Positions 1-8,064 of a stretch of 64,000 nucleotides of DNA are shown here, in pieces. The DNA comes from Alcaligenaceae bacterium SAGV5 (lineage in GTDB: Bacteria > Pseudomonadota > Gammaproteobacteria > Burkholderiales > Burkholderiaceae_B), in assembly GCA_009360345.1 (NCBI GenBank), contig SPDP01000001.1:682001-746000 (forward strand), in the 5' to 3' direction. Below the pieces are notes generated by a model, which did not search any database, was not told the DNA's origin, and saw only the letters and a list, made by a program, of their open reading frames with translations. The translations under genes and the position numbers were made by a program. Within the stretch, counting starts at the first letter, position 1, and the number at the start of each line of letters is the position of its first letter.

Positions 1-1
1 G

Positions 2-175
2 GTCGTCCCGCCCGCCATGAGCGACGCGCTGCTGGCGGCGGCGCGGCAGGCGCCGCGCAAGCAGCGCATCTGGCTGGAGGGCGCCTCGCACTCGGGCGCC
101 AGCCGCAGCGGCGCCGCCTACGACGACGCGGTCCGCGGCTTCATCCGCGCGACCCGGCTCGCCTATCCGGGCTGA
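2..175 (+). CDS. alpha/beta hydrolase, C-terminal end only
   Basis: The window opens inside this reading frame, and 57 codons remain before TGA at 173-175. The visible tail reads IWLEGASHSG followed by a helix ending in RGFIRATRLAYPG. A Gly-x-x-His near the end followed by a terminal helix is what the catalytic-His end of an alpha/beta hydrolase looks like, so the His in ASHSG may be the catalytic base. The nucleophile and acid residues lie outside the window, so neither substrate nor subfamily can be given. It converges on the small gene at 177-434 with one base between them. Confidence 0.5.
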   Translation, partial: VVPPAMSDALLAAARQAPRKQRIWLEGASHSGASRSGAAYDDAVRGFIRATRLAYPG

Positions 176-176
176 T

Positions 177-434
177 TCATTCCAGCTCGACCGGAGCCTG
201 GAACTGGCGTTCGAGAAACGCCACCGCCCCCGCCCGGGCTTCCTCGGCGGACGAAAAAACCTCGCTGTCCCGCATCAGCGGAAAACCCAGCACCCGCACC
301 TGGAACCGGTACCCGCCCTCGTCCGGCGCGGTATCGATCTCGAAATTGCGCTCATTGACCCACCCTCTTGCCTGCAACGTCCAATCTTCCACATCCAGCT
401 CCCCGGGGCGGCATCCGCCGCCCTCATCGTCCAT
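177..434 (-). CDS. small conserved-looking protein of unknown function (85 aa)
   Basis: I do not recognise a family. The protein is acidic and soluble, with no signal peptide or membrane segment. It has a central beta-type stretch (NFEIDTAPDEGGYRFQVRV) and a C-terminal helix rich in Ala and Glu. The ATG at 432-434 is chosen because it overlaps the stop codon of the upstream transporter gene in an ATGA arrangement, which implies translational coupling to the chromate-type transporter pair. The frame stays open further upstream, but there it overlaps the transporter gene and reads as low-complexity Arg/Gly sequence, so the longer form is rejected. It may be an accessory of the transporter; that is inference from position only. 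Confidence 0.6.
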   Translation of the reverse strand: MDDEGGGCRPGELDVEDWTLQARGWVNERNFEIDTAPDEGGYRFQVRVLGFPLMRDSEVFSSAEEARAGAVAFLERQFQAPVELE

Positions 435-961
435 CAACCCAATGCCACCAGGAACACCGCGGCCCCTATTCCCAACATCAGGAAAGGGCTGAGCCGCGTG
501 TACATCAACGTCAGCATCGAGGCGGCCGCCACGCCCCAGGCCCAGGCGCCGCCCTCGGCGGCGCGCAGCACGGTGCACGAAGCGGCCAGCACCATGCCCG
601 CCGCCACCGGCACGAGGCCCGCCTCGATCGCGCGTATGCACCGCGTGCCCTTGAAACGGGTCCACAGATGAGCCAGGGCATAGACCAGCAGCGAACTCGG
701 GATGAAGATCGCGGCCGACGCCACCAGCGCGCCCGCCAGGCCCGCCGCCTGCCAGCCCACCAGCGTCACCAGCAGCGCCCCCGGTCCGGGGATGATGCGC
801 GACAACGCATACAGGTCCATGAACTGCGGATTCGTGACCCAGCCATAGACATCCACCGACTGGCGGTGGATGTCGGCCACGATGCTCTGCCCGCCGCCCA
901 CCGTCAGGAAGGACAGCGGCGCGAAGACCAGGACCACTTCCAACAGCTGCGCGAACCTCAT
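434..961 (-). CDS. chrA: chromate transporter ChrA-type, second half-protein
   Basis: Short-chain CHR (ChrA) family membrane protein of 175 residues, one domain of the family. The signature Gly triplet (TVGGG, residues 20-24) is followed by a conserved IIPGPG segment (56-61), and several hydrophobic segments fill the rest. Paired half-size CHR proteins normally act together as one inner-membrane anion transporter, classically exporting chromate in exchange for sulfate or by proton coupling. The start at 961 overlaps the stop of the partner gene by four bases (ATGA); a longer frame reaching 1033 would run into the partner. Substrate cannot be confirmed from sequence; chromate is the family default. 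Confidence 0.85.
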   Translation of the reverse strand: MRFAQLLEVVLVFAPLSFLTVGGGQSIVADIHRQSVDVYGWVTNPQFMDLYALSRIIPGPGALLVTLVGWQAAGLAGALVASAAIFIPSSLLVYALAHLWTRFKGTRCIRAIEAGLVPVAAGMVLAASCTVLRAAEGGAWAWGVAAASMLTLMYTRLSPFLMLGIGAAVFLVALG

Positions 962-1548
962 GCCTGCTCGCCGGCGCGCAGGCGCAGATAGGCCAGCCCG
1001 ATGGACAGGGGCGCCAGCGCGCCGACCACCCATAGCAAAGGCAGCCTCAAGAGGAAGATCGCCACGAAGGTGATGACCATCACGGCCAGGGCGGGCACGC
1101 CGCGCGCGGCCCGGCGCGCCGCGCGCAATCCGGTCTGCAGCGACAGTCCCACGGCCGCGGCCGCCACGCCGGCCAGCGCCAGATGCACCGAGTCGGACTT
1201 CGCCATGCTCGCGAACACGGCCACCACGACCAGCGCCAGCGCCATGGCGGGCACCACCAGCCCCAGCGCCCCGGCCAGCGCGCCCGCGCCACCCCGCAGC
1301 CGGAAACCGACCCAGATTGCCAGGTTGACCACATTGACGCCCGGAAAGGCCTGGGCCAGCGCGAGGCCGCTCAGGAACTCGGCCTCCGACAGCCAGCTCC
1401 GGCGCTGGACGAACTCCCGCAGCATCCAGCCGCTCAGTCCGCCGCCGAAGCTGGTCAGGCCGATCTTGGTGAAAGCCAGGAAGATCTGGAGTACGGAAGG
1501 AGGCGGGGAATCGCTGTCGGTAGGAGCGGGCGGGAAGCTCTGGAGCAT
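958..1548 (-). CDS. chrA: chromate transporter ChrA-type, first half-protein
   Basis: Short-chain CHR family protein of 196 residues and first gene of the pair. After a polar, Pro/Ser-rich N-terminus of about 20 residues comes the family motif SFGGG (33-37) and the QAFPG segment (67-70), then four or so hydrophobic segments. It should form a heteromeric inner-membrane transporter with the following gene. The two halves show the duplicated-domain logic of full-length ChrA, split across two overlapping reading frames. A dyad about 25 bases upstream may hold an operator. Confidence 0.85.
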   Translation of the reverse strand: MLQSFPPAPTDSDSPPPSVLQIFLAFTKIGLTSFGGGLSGWMLREFVQRRSWLSEAEFLSGLALAQAFPGVNVVNLAIWVGFRLRGGAGALAGALGLVVPAMALALVVVAVFASMAKSDSVHLALAGVAAAAVGLSLQTGLRAARRAARGVPALAVMVITFVAIFLLRLPLLWVVGALAPLSIGLAYLRLRAGEQA

Positions 1549-1571
1549 GGCGGGCCTATTGCGGGAAGTAT

Positions 1572-1597
1572 CGACATCTTACGGATTCAGGATGTCG
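1572..1597. promoter_or_regulatory. dyad upstream of the ChrA-type pair
   Basis: CGACATC at 1572-1578 is repeated in inverted orientation as GATGTCG at 1591-1597, with 12 bases between. It lies just upstream of the transporter start at 1548, where an operator would be expected. I saw no clear -35/-10 pair here. The regulator is unknown. Confidence 0.4.
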
Positions 1598-1711
1598 AAT
1601 AGCTTAACGCCCCGGGCGGCCACGCCCCGCCACCGACGAGCCTCCGTTCCCTGCCGCGGCCGAGGCCGCCGCCGGCGATCCCGGCAGCGACCCGCTCGTC
1701 CAGGTTTCAGG

Positions 1712-3118
1712 TCACGGCGAAGTTCGCGTCAATGCGCTGCACGACGCCACATTGACGATAGGACGCGGCTTGGTCTGCCTGACCTGCACGCCCAGGCCGT
1801 CCGGCTTGCGCACCACCTCGAATTCGATCTGGACGCCGCCCGGGCGACGGTCGGCCGCACTGAAAACCTCGGCGGAAATCGACGGAAACAGGTTGATCGT
1901 GTCGTCCTGGTCGCCGGCAAGCTGGGCCTGTATGTCGACCACCCCTTTCACCACACGGACACGCGCCTGATGGTCGATCGTGACCGTGCACGAGCCATCG
2001 CCATAGACACCCGCCCAGCTCGCGTCGAGATCGCTCGCCGTCGCGCCATTCGTGACATTCACACTCGTCATGGCCGAACCCAGCGCGGAGGGATGCGGGT
2101 CGGCCACCACGCATTCGACGCGGTCCAGCGCATCGGAAAACCCGTATCCTCCCTTGCGTGCCACGGCCTCCGTCACGTAGCCGCGCGTGACGGTCACCTG
2201 CGCATACCTGTCATTGGCGACGTCGCTGGCCTGCACCTGGAACAGGCCCACCACCTGCATCAGCAAATCGCCGGGATCGCCATTCATCGATGCGCTGTAG
2301 CTGCGGCCATTCGCCGCGACGGTCATGTTGCCGTCGGCCGCGACCGTGATGGTGCACGAATCCGTGTTGACGACATCGCTGCCCGGCACGAAACTGCGCC
2401 CCTGCTGTCCCCTGTATACGCCGACGAGCGGAGCGATATCCGCGGCAACGGCATTGCTCCCCGTCCTGGCGAACACGATGGGGCCGGTCTGGCCCGCCGT
2501 CGTGCCATACGGGATGCTGGCGATGTAGTCCGCACTGCGCTCATAGCCATCGAACAAATCACGATAACTCCTGCCCGCGCGGGCCAGGGCGTCCCGGACC
2601 TGTTCCAGCAAGTCGTCATAGTCATTGCCCGCGGCGGCAGTGAAGGTTCCTCCCACCGGGTCGAATCCAGACGGCACGGTAAAACCATTGGCCGATAGCT
2701 TGGCACCCAGCAGCTCTGTCGCCGCACGCATGACGGCGGCCACCCGGCCGATAGCGCTGGTCTCATGCCGCTCGAACAATGCCTCGCCCAGGCCACTCTC
2801 GTCCATGCCCGCGAGCACCAGCGAACTCAATGGCGTGACGTTCACCGTCAGTGCCGGGCCGCTGCCTGCCGCCAGGGAGATCAGCGTCTCCGCGTTGGCC
2901 GGCCCACCATCGCCGACCATCCCCCCCGATACGGCGACCAGGCATGGCAAGTTGGCCGTGGGTACCGAGGTGCTCCAGCGACCGCCCGAGCCCGTGGCGG
3001 TAGTCGTCGGCGATCCGGCAAAACAGCCAAGCGAAACCGCTCCGCCAACGATGGGAGCACCAATCGCGGCCACGCCGGAAATCGTGGTGGACGCTGCCGC
3101 GCCGCCCCCGCCCCCCAT
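1712..3118 (-). CDS. lipoprotein-like surface protein lacking its signal peptide (probably 5'-truncated)
   Basis: The 468-residue product begins with a Gly/Ala run (MGGGGGAAAST) and continues with the pattern GVAAIGAPIVGGAV...C...TATGSGG, then NVTPLSSLVLA. This is typical of a large family of Bordetella/Burkholderia lipoproteins that normally start with a signal peptide and a lipobox Cys directly before a Gly-rich stretch. Here neither signal nor lipobox is present. Reading upstream from the ATG, the frame gives 18 more open codons and then TAG at 3173-3175, next to a T-run, with no ATG, GTG or TTG start and no good ribosome binding site. The palindromic element at 3188-3433 begins 12 bases further on. 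I infer loss of the 5' end, or a frameshift at the T-run. The mature part looks intact. Confidence 0.6.
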   Translation of the reverse strand: MGGGGGAAASTTISGVAAIGAPIVGGAVSLGCFAGSPTTTATGSGGRWSTSVPTANLPCLVAVSGGMVGDGGPANAETLISLAAGSGPALTVNVTPLSSLVLAGMDESGLGEALFERHETSAIGRVAAVMRAATELLGAKLSANGFTVPSGFDPVGGTFTAAAGNDYDDLLEQVRDALARAGRSYRDLFDGYERSADYIASIPYGTTAGQTGPIVFARTGSNAVAADIAPLVGVYRGQQGRSFVPGSDVVNTDSCTITVAADGNMTVAANGRSYSASMNGDPGDLLMQVVGLFQVQASDVANDRYAQVTVTRGYVTEAVARKGGYGFSDALDRVECVVADPHPSALGSAMTSVNVTNGATASDLDASWAGVYGDGSCTVTIDHQARVRVVKGVVDIQAQLAGDQDDTINLFPSISAEVFSAADRRPGGVQIEFEVVRKPDGLGVQVRQTKPRPIVNVASCSALTRTSP

Positions 3119-3187
3119 GGTGGAGGAAGGGCCCGCCAGGCCACCGAGCTGGGCACCCGGGCCCTGGCCGAACTAAAAAAGAGGTTA

Positions 3188-3433
3188 CCCCCCCCTACGC
3201 GCTGACGCGCGCCCCCCAGGGGGCGATGCGGGTGGACCGGCCAAGCCGGATCCACCGCATCCTGGGTCTAGTACGGTCATCTTGGGTTCTGGCAGGAGGC
3301 TTCGCTGGCTGCCAGCGGTAGCAACGGTGTGGCGTGTCAAGAAACGGGTACCAGACCCAGGAAACCGCGGATCTGGCTTGGCCAGTCCGCCGGTTTCGCC
3401 CCCTGGGGGGCGCCCGTTAGGGCGTAGGGGGGG
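3188..3433. repeat. palindromic intergenic element A (two inverted arms)
   Basis: Left arm 3188-3272 begins CCCCCCTACGCGCTGACGCG and ends CCTGGGTCTAGT. Right arm 3350-3433 begins CCAGACCCAGG and ends GGCGTAGGGGGG. The arms are imperfect inverted copies about 80 bases long, with internal smaller hairpins such as CCCCCCAGGGGG. The 77-base centre is not repeated. The right end abuts the stop codon of lpxC (3434), so the element could terminate lpxC transcripts. The left arm is almost identical to the left arm of element B at 5000. It fills the whole gap between lpxC and the lipoprotein-like gene. Confidence 0.85.
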
Positions 3434-4357
3434 TCACACAGTCACCCAGTCCTCGCGGAAGGCTTGCGGGGCGACCGACTTGGATTCGAAGGTTGCCAGT
3501 TCCCAGGCGGCGCGGCGCTCGAGCAGGGCGCGCACGAGCTGGTTGTTCATGCCGTGGCCCGACTTGTGGGCCACGTAGCGGGCGATCAGGGGTTTGCCCA
3601 CCAGGTACAGGTCGCCGATGGCGTCCAGGATCTTGTGCTTGACGAACTCGTCGTCGTAGCGGAGCCCGTCGCTGTTCAGGACGCGGAACTCGTCCATCAC
3701 GATCGCGTTGTCCAGGCTGCCCCCGCGCGCCAGGCCAGCGGCGCGGAGGTTTTCCACGTCCTGCATGAAACCGAAGGTGCGGGCGCGGGCGATTTCCTTG
3801 ATGTAGGAATGCTTGGCGAAGTCGATCTCGGCGAAATTCGACGTGGCGTCGATGGCCGGATGGTGGAAATCGATGGAGAAGGCCAGCGAGAAGCCATCAT
3901 AGGGCTCGAGCCGGGCCCATTTGGCGGAGGCGCCTTCGCCTTCGCGCACTTCGACCGGCTCCAGCACCCGGATGAATTCCTTGGCGGCACCCTGTTCCTC
4001 GATGCCCGCCGATTGCAGCAGGAACACGAAAGTGCCCGCGCTGCCATCCATGATGGGCACTTCCTCGGCCGTCAGGTCCACGTGCAGGTTGTCGATGCCC
4101 AGGCCCGCGCAGGCGGACATCAGATGTTCGACGGTGGAGACCCGCACGTCGCCCTTCTGCAGCACCGACGCCATGCGCGTGTCGCCGACGGCCATCGCGG
4201 AAGCGGGCAGGTCGACGGTCTCGGGCAGGTCGATGCGGTGGAAGACGATGCCGGTATTGGGCGCCGCCGGGCGCAGCGTGATCTCGACGCGCCGCCCGGA
4301 ATGCAGACCGACTCCGGTGGTTCGAGTGACGCTTTTTATTGTGCGCTGGCAAAGCAT
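3434..4357 (-). CDS. lpxC: UDP-3-O-acyl-N-acetylglucosamine deacetylase
   Basis: Committed step of lipid A synthesis: zinc-dependent deacetylation of UDP-3-O-acyl-GlcNAc in the cytoplasm. The 307-residue length is normal. The N-terminus ([21 protein letters not shown]) is the LpxC signature, STVEHLMSA carries a metal-binding His, and [10 protein letters not shown] carries the second metal-binding motif; HGMNNQL follows near the end. It closes the dcw cluster, as lpxC does in E. coli, but here a peroxiredoxin gene separates it from ftsZ. A TATAGT hexamer at 4381-4386 on the minus strand could be a -10 for its own promoter; no good -35 is visible. Element A follows its stop codon directly. Confidence 0.97.
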   Translation of the reverse strand: MLCQRTIKSVTRTTGVGLHSGRRVEITLRPAAPNTGIVFHRIDLPETVDLPASAMAVGDTRMASVLQKGDVRVSTVEHLMSACAGLGIDNLHVDLTAEEVPIMDGSAGTFVFLLQSAGIEEQGAAKEFIRVLEPVEVREGEGASAKWARLEPYDGFSLAFSIDFHHPAIDATSNFAEIDFAKHSYIKEIARARTFGFMQDVENLRAAGLARGGSLDNAIVMDEFRVLNSDGLRYDDEFVKHKILDAIGDLYLVGKPLIARYVAHKSGHGMNNQLVRALLERRAAWELATFESKSVAPQAFREDWVTV

Positions 4358-4472
4358 GGCGGCGAGGAATCCGGGTTAATACTATATTGTAACGTTTCCG
4401 TGTTAGAGCGGACGGACCGCCACAGGTTCCGATACGGCCGCGCATACTGCCGCGGCCGTGCCGGAAACGGAA

Positions 4473-4976
4473 TTACAGCTGCTTGAGCAGGGTTTCCGCG
4501 TCGCTGATTTCGTACTTGCCGGGAGCCTCGACGTTCAGCACCTTGATGGCGCCGTCGTCCAGCAGCATGGAATAGCGCTGCGAACGCACGCCCATGCCGC
4601 GCTCGGTCAAATCGAATTCCAGGCCCAGCGCCTTGGTCCACTTGGCGGAGCCGTCGGCCAGCATGCGGACCTTGCCCTGGCTGCCCTGGTCCTTGGCCCA
4701 GGCCCCCATCACGAACGCGTCGTTGGTGGCCACGCACCAGATCTCGTCCACGCCCTTGGCCTTCAGGGCATCATGGTTCTGCAGGTAGCTGGGCACGTGC
4801 TTGGCCGAGCAGGTGGGCGTGAACGCGCCCGGCACGGCGAACACGGCAATCTTCTTGCCCTTGACCAGGTCAGCGACCTGGAACGCGTTGGGGCCGAGCG
4901 AGCAGCCCTCGGTCTCCACGGCGATGAACTCGGTCAGGGTGCCGTCAGGGACGCGATCGCCAACTTTAATAGTCAT
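4473..4976 (-). CDS. Prx5-type peroxiredoxin
   Basis: Thiol peroxidase of the Prx5 (AhpC/TSA, redoxin) family, 167 residues, cytosolic. The active site PGAFTPTC places the peroxidatic Cys at residue 56. The motif FAVPGAFTPTCS and the later MLADGSAKWTKALGLEFD are diagnostic of the Prx5 subfamily, which reduces hydrogen peroxide and alkyl hydroperoxides with glutaredoxin/glutathione or thioredoxin. The second Cys (25) and the Cys in EIWCVAT (about 81) are possible resolving residues. A clear AGGAGTC ribosome binding site precedes the ATG. It sits between ftsZ and lpxC, bounded upstream by palindromic element B, whose unrepeated centre may hold its promoter. Its position inside a dcw cluster is unusual. 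Confidence 0.93.
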   Translation of the reverse strand: MTIKVGDRVPDGTLTEFIAVETEGCSLGPNAFQVADLVKGKKIAVFAVPGAFTPTCSAKHVPSYLQNHDALKAKGVDEIWCVATNDAFVMGAWAKDQGSQGKVRMLADGSAKWTKALGLEFDLTERGMGVRSQRYSMLLDDGAIKVLNVEAPGKYEISDAETLLKQL

Positions 4977-4999
4977 GGAAGACTCCTAAAAAAAAATGT

Positions 5000-5327
5000 C
5001 CCCCCTACGCGCTGACGCGCGCCCCCCAGGGGGCGAAACCAGCGGACTGGCAAAGCCAGATCCGCGGTTTCCTGGGTCTAGTCGGGACTGGTTGGGTTGT
5101 ACCGCCGGTGCTAACGCAGGCAGCCTGCGAAGCAACAGCGCCAGGGCCTCACGATACAGGAACTAGACCCAGGATGCGGTGGATCCGGCTTTGCCGGTCC
5201 ACTCGCATCGCCCCTTGGGGGAACCCGGTGCCGGGCCGCCCCAAGGCGGGTCCCCGCCCCCTAGGGGGGCTGCCGCGTAGCGGCTGGGGGCCCCCCTATT
5301 CGGGGCGCGCGTCAGCGCGTAGGGGGG
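5000..5327. repeat. palindromic intergenic element B (two inverted arms)
   Basis: Left arm 5000-5082 starts with the same CCCCCCTACGCGCTGACGCG as element A and ends CCTGGGTCTAGT. The right arm 5162-5327 starts ACTAGACCCAGG and ends GTCAGCGCGTAGGGGGG. The right arm is about twice as long because it carries extra GC-rich hairpin-forming sequence between 5215 and 5300. The 79-base centre (5083-5161) is unique and is the most likely place for the promoter of the peroxiredoxin gene. The right end stops seven bases from the ftsZ stop codon, so the element may also end ftsZ transcription. Confidence 0.85.
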
Positions 5328-5334
5328 AGTTGTA

Positions 5335-6510
5335 TCAGTCCGCCTGCTTGCGGAGGAATGCGGGGATGTCCAGGTGTTCCATGCCCGAGCTTTCCAGCGC
5401 CTGCACGCGCATCGACGCATCCCGCGGGTTGCGGAAGACCGTGGGCGTGTCGTAGTCGTGGTAGTTGGTGCCACCCGCCTGCGCGTTGTAGGCCGGGACG
5501 TTGTCCGTGCCCGTGCGCAGTTGCTGCATGGTGTTCTGCACCAGTTGCGGCTTGGCCTTGGAGCGGCCCAGGCCGGTTGCCACGACGGTGACGCGCAGGT
5601 CTTCGCCCATCGCATCGTCGTACGACACGCCGAAGATCACGGTGGCGTCTTCCGCGGCGTAGCTGCGGATGGTGTCCATGATCTCGCGGGTCTCGCGCAT
5701 CTTCAGCGAACGGCTGGCGGTGATGTTGACCAGTACGCCGCGGGCGCCGTTCAGGTCGATGCCTTCCAGCAGCGGGCACGCGATGGCGTGCTCGGACGCC
5801 ACGCGGGCGCGGTCCACGCCGCTCGCGATGCCGGTACCCATCATGGCCTTGCCCTGCTCGCTCATGATGGTCTTGACGTCTTCGAAGTCGACGTTGACGT
5901 TGCCGTCCACGTTGATGATCTCGGCGATGCCGGCGCAAGCATTGTGCAGGATGTCGTCGGCGGACTTGAAGCAGTCTTCCTGCGTGGCGTCGTCGCCCAG
6001 CAGTTCGTACAGGTTCTCGTTCAACACGACGATCAGCGAATGCACGTGCTGCGTCAGGGCGTCGATGCCTTCCTCGGCCATGCGCATGCGCTTGCTGCCT
6101 TCGAAGTTGAAGGGCTTGGTCACCACGGCCACGGTCAGGATGCCGAGCTCCTTGGCGACTTCGGCCACGACGGGACCGGCACCGGTACCGGTGCCGCCGC
6201 CCATGCCGGCGGTGATGAACACCATGTTGGCGCCCTGCAGCGCGTCGCGGATCTCTTCGCGGGCGGTCTCGGCGGCGGCGCGGCCCTGTTCGGGCTTGGC
6301 GCCGGCGCCCAGGCCGCTGCGGCCCAGGCGGATCTGCACCGGCGCATTGGTATGCGACAGCGCCTGCATGTCGGTGTTGGCGCAGATGAAGTCCACGCCC
6401 TGCACGCCGCGACGGATCATGTGAGCAACGGCGTTGCCGCCGGCGCCGCCCACACCCACCACCTTGATGACCGTGCCACGGGTATCGGTGTCTAGCATTT
6501 CGAATTTCAT
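5335..6510 (-). CDS. ftsZ: cell division protein FtsZ
   Basis: Tubulin-like GTPase that assembles the Z ring at mid-cell. The 391-residue protein has the tubulin signature GGGTGTG at 104-110, the N-terminal GVGGAGGNAV nucleotide-binding loop and the conserved C-terminal tail peptide LDIPAFLRKQ that binds FtsA and ZipA. The ATG at 6510 follows GGAGGT at a good distance. An in-frame extension to 6630 exists but its sequence is not FtsZ-like and is rejected. It is separated from ftsA by a 321-base gap with an inverted repeat. Palindromic element B lies just after its stop codon. Confidence 0.98.
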   Translation of the reverse strand: MKFEMLDTDTRGTVIKVVGVGGAGGNAVAHMIRRGVQGVDFICANTDMQALSHTNAPVQIRLGRSGLGAGAKPEQGRAAAETAREEIRDALQGANMVFITAGMGGGTGTGAGPVVAEVAKELGILTVAVVTKPFNFEGSKRMRMAEEGIDALTQHVHSLIVVLNENLYELLGDDATQEDCFKSADDILHNACAGIAEIINVDGNVNVDFEDVKTIMSEQGKAMMGTGIASGVDRARVASEHAIACPLLEGIDLNGARGVLVNITASRSLKMRETREIMDTIRSYAAEDATVIFGVSYDDAMGEDLRVTVVATGLGRSKAKPQLVQNTMQQLRTGTDNVPAYNAQAGGTNYHDYDTPTVFRNPRDASMRVQALESSGMEHLDIPAFLRKQAD

Positions 6511-6554
6511 AATGACCTCCGGGGGTTCTGGCGGATAAGTGGCGGCTGGGAAAT

Positions 6555-6630
6555 GTGAAATGTGAAATGTGATCGGGCCGGAATCGACCATCTGACTGAC
6601 CCCGCCTTGGGATCGCGCTTCACGTTTCAC
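6555..6630. repeat. inverted repeat and short tandem repeat in the ftsA-ftsZ gap
   Basis: Three to four tandem copies of AAATGTG lie at 6551-6572. The segment GTGAAATGTGAA (6555-6566) is matched in inverted orientation by TTCACGTTTCAC (6619-6630) with one mismatch that would be a G-U pair in RNA. The stem would sit in the ftsZ leader, 45-120 bases before its start codon. It could be a processing or regulatory site for ftsZ mRNA, or a protein-binding dyad. I see no other gene in 6511-6831. Confidence 0.55.
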
Positions 6631-6831
6631 CTTCCCCGGTCACGCACCTCCTCGACTCATATAAAAAAACAGGATTGAACGGACTACTGGATACTCTGGA
6701 CTGGAACTGCTCCGGCCGGCTTGCGTCGACCGGTACTGACCTGCAACTGCATAGGCTCAAAGAACGGGCACTGCTTCATCGGACTGCGAAGGACTGCACG
6801 ATTCGGGCAACGTATGCGACGGGGGATCGCT

Positions 6832-8064
6832 TCAAAAATTCCCCAGGAACCACTCTTTCATACGAGAGAAAACCTGTGTGACATTTCCGGTCTGCTGCGC
6901 CACCTTGCGGCCGCGCACACGCTGCAGCCGGGCCTCGGCCAAAAGGCCCATCACGGTCGAGAAGCGCGGGCTGCGGACCACGTCCGCCAGGCTGCCGGTG
7001 TACTCGGGCACGCCCAGGCGCACGGGCTTCAGGAAAATGTCCTCGGCCAGCTCCACCACGCCAGGCATCTGCGAGGTGCCGCCGGTCAGCACGATGCCCG
7101 ACGACAGCAGCTCGTCATAGCCCGACTCGCGGATCACCTGCTGCACGAAAGTGAACAACTCCTCGACGCGCGGCTCGATCACGGCGCCCAGCGCCTGGCG
7201 CGACAGCTGGCGCGGCCCGCGGTCGCCCAGGCCGGGCACTTCGATGCGCTCGTCGGGGCTGGCCAGGACCTGCTTGGCCACGCCGTAGCGCAGCTTGATT
7301 TCCTCGGCATCGGGCGTGGGCGTGCGCAGTGCCGCGGCGACGTCGCCGGTGATCTGGTCGCCGGCGATGGGGATGACCGCGGTGTGGCGGATCGCGCCGC
7401 CGGTGAAGATGGCGATATCGGTCGTGCCGCCGCCGATGTCCACCAGGGCCACGCCCAACTCCTTTTCATCCGGCGTCAGGCAGGCCAGGCTCGAGGCGAG
7501 CGGCTGCAGGATCAGGTCCTGTACTTCCAGGCCGCAGCGGCGCACGCACTTGACGATGTTCTGGGCCGCGCTGACCGCGCCGGTCACGATGTGCACCCGC
7601 ACTTCCAGGCGGATCCCGCTCATGCCGATGGGCTCGCGGATGTCCTCCTGGCCGTCGACGATGAACTCCTGCGTCAGCACGTGCAGCACCTGCTGGTCGG
7701 TCGGGATGTTGATGGCCTTGGCGGTCTCGATGACGCGCGCCACGTCGGTGGCGGTGACTTCCTTGTCCTTGATCGCCACCATGCCGCTGGAATTGAAGCT
7801 GCGGATGTGGCTGCCGGCGATACCCGTGAATACGTCCCGGATCTTGCAGTCGGCCATGAGCTCGGCCTCCTCCAGCGCGCGCTGGATGGAGTTGACCGTG
7901 GTCTCGATGTTGACGACCACGCCCTTGCGCATGCCGCGCGACTCATGCTGCCCGAGACCGAGCACTTCGAAGCGCCCTTCAGGCAGCATCTCGGCCACGA
8001 CCGCCACCACCTTGCTGGTGCCGATGTCGAGGGCAACGATCAGATCCTTGGTTTCACGAGTCAT
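6832..8064 (-). CDS. ftsA: cell division protein FtsA
   Basis: Actin-like ATPase that tethers FtsZ to the membrane and recruits late division proteins. 410 residues, normal length. The phosphate-1 loop LIVALDIGTSKVV is at residues 8-20, the phosphate-2 region reads VALVDIGGGTTDIA, and the adenosine motif reads GIVLTGGTSQMPG. The C-terminus ends in a short hydrophobic/basic helix (FSRMKEWFLGNF), the usual membrane-targeting amphipathic helix. The start codon overlaps the ftsQ stop by four bases, so the two are translationally coupled. Confidence 0.98.
   Translation of the reverse strand: MTRETKDLIVALDIGTSKVVAVVAEMLPEGRFEVLGLGQHESRGMRKGVVVNIETTVNSIQRALEEAELMADCKIRDVFTGIAGSHIRSFNSSGMVAIKDKEVTATDVARVIETAKAINIPTDQQVLHVLTQEFIVDGQEDIREPIGMSGIRLEVRVHIVTGAVSAAQNIVKCVRRCGLEVQDLILQPLASSLACLTPDEKELGVALVDIGGGTTDIAIFTGGAIRHTAVIPIAGDQITGDVAAALRTPTPDAEEIKLRYGVAKQVLASPDERIEVPGLGDRGPRQLSRQALGAVIEPRVEELFTFVQQVIRESGYDELLSSGIVLTGGTSQMPGVVELAEDIFLKPVRLGVPEYTGSLADVVRSPRFSTVMGLLAEARLQRVRGRKVAQQTGNVTQVFSRMKEWFLGNF

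Noticed and set aside
3188-5327. Insertion sequence ends
   Set aside because: The paired inverted arms resemble IS ends but no transposase or target duplication is seen.
6511-6630. N-terminal extension of FtsZ
   Set aside because: Low similarity, it crosses the inverted repeat, and a good Shine-Dalgarno precedes the internal ATG.
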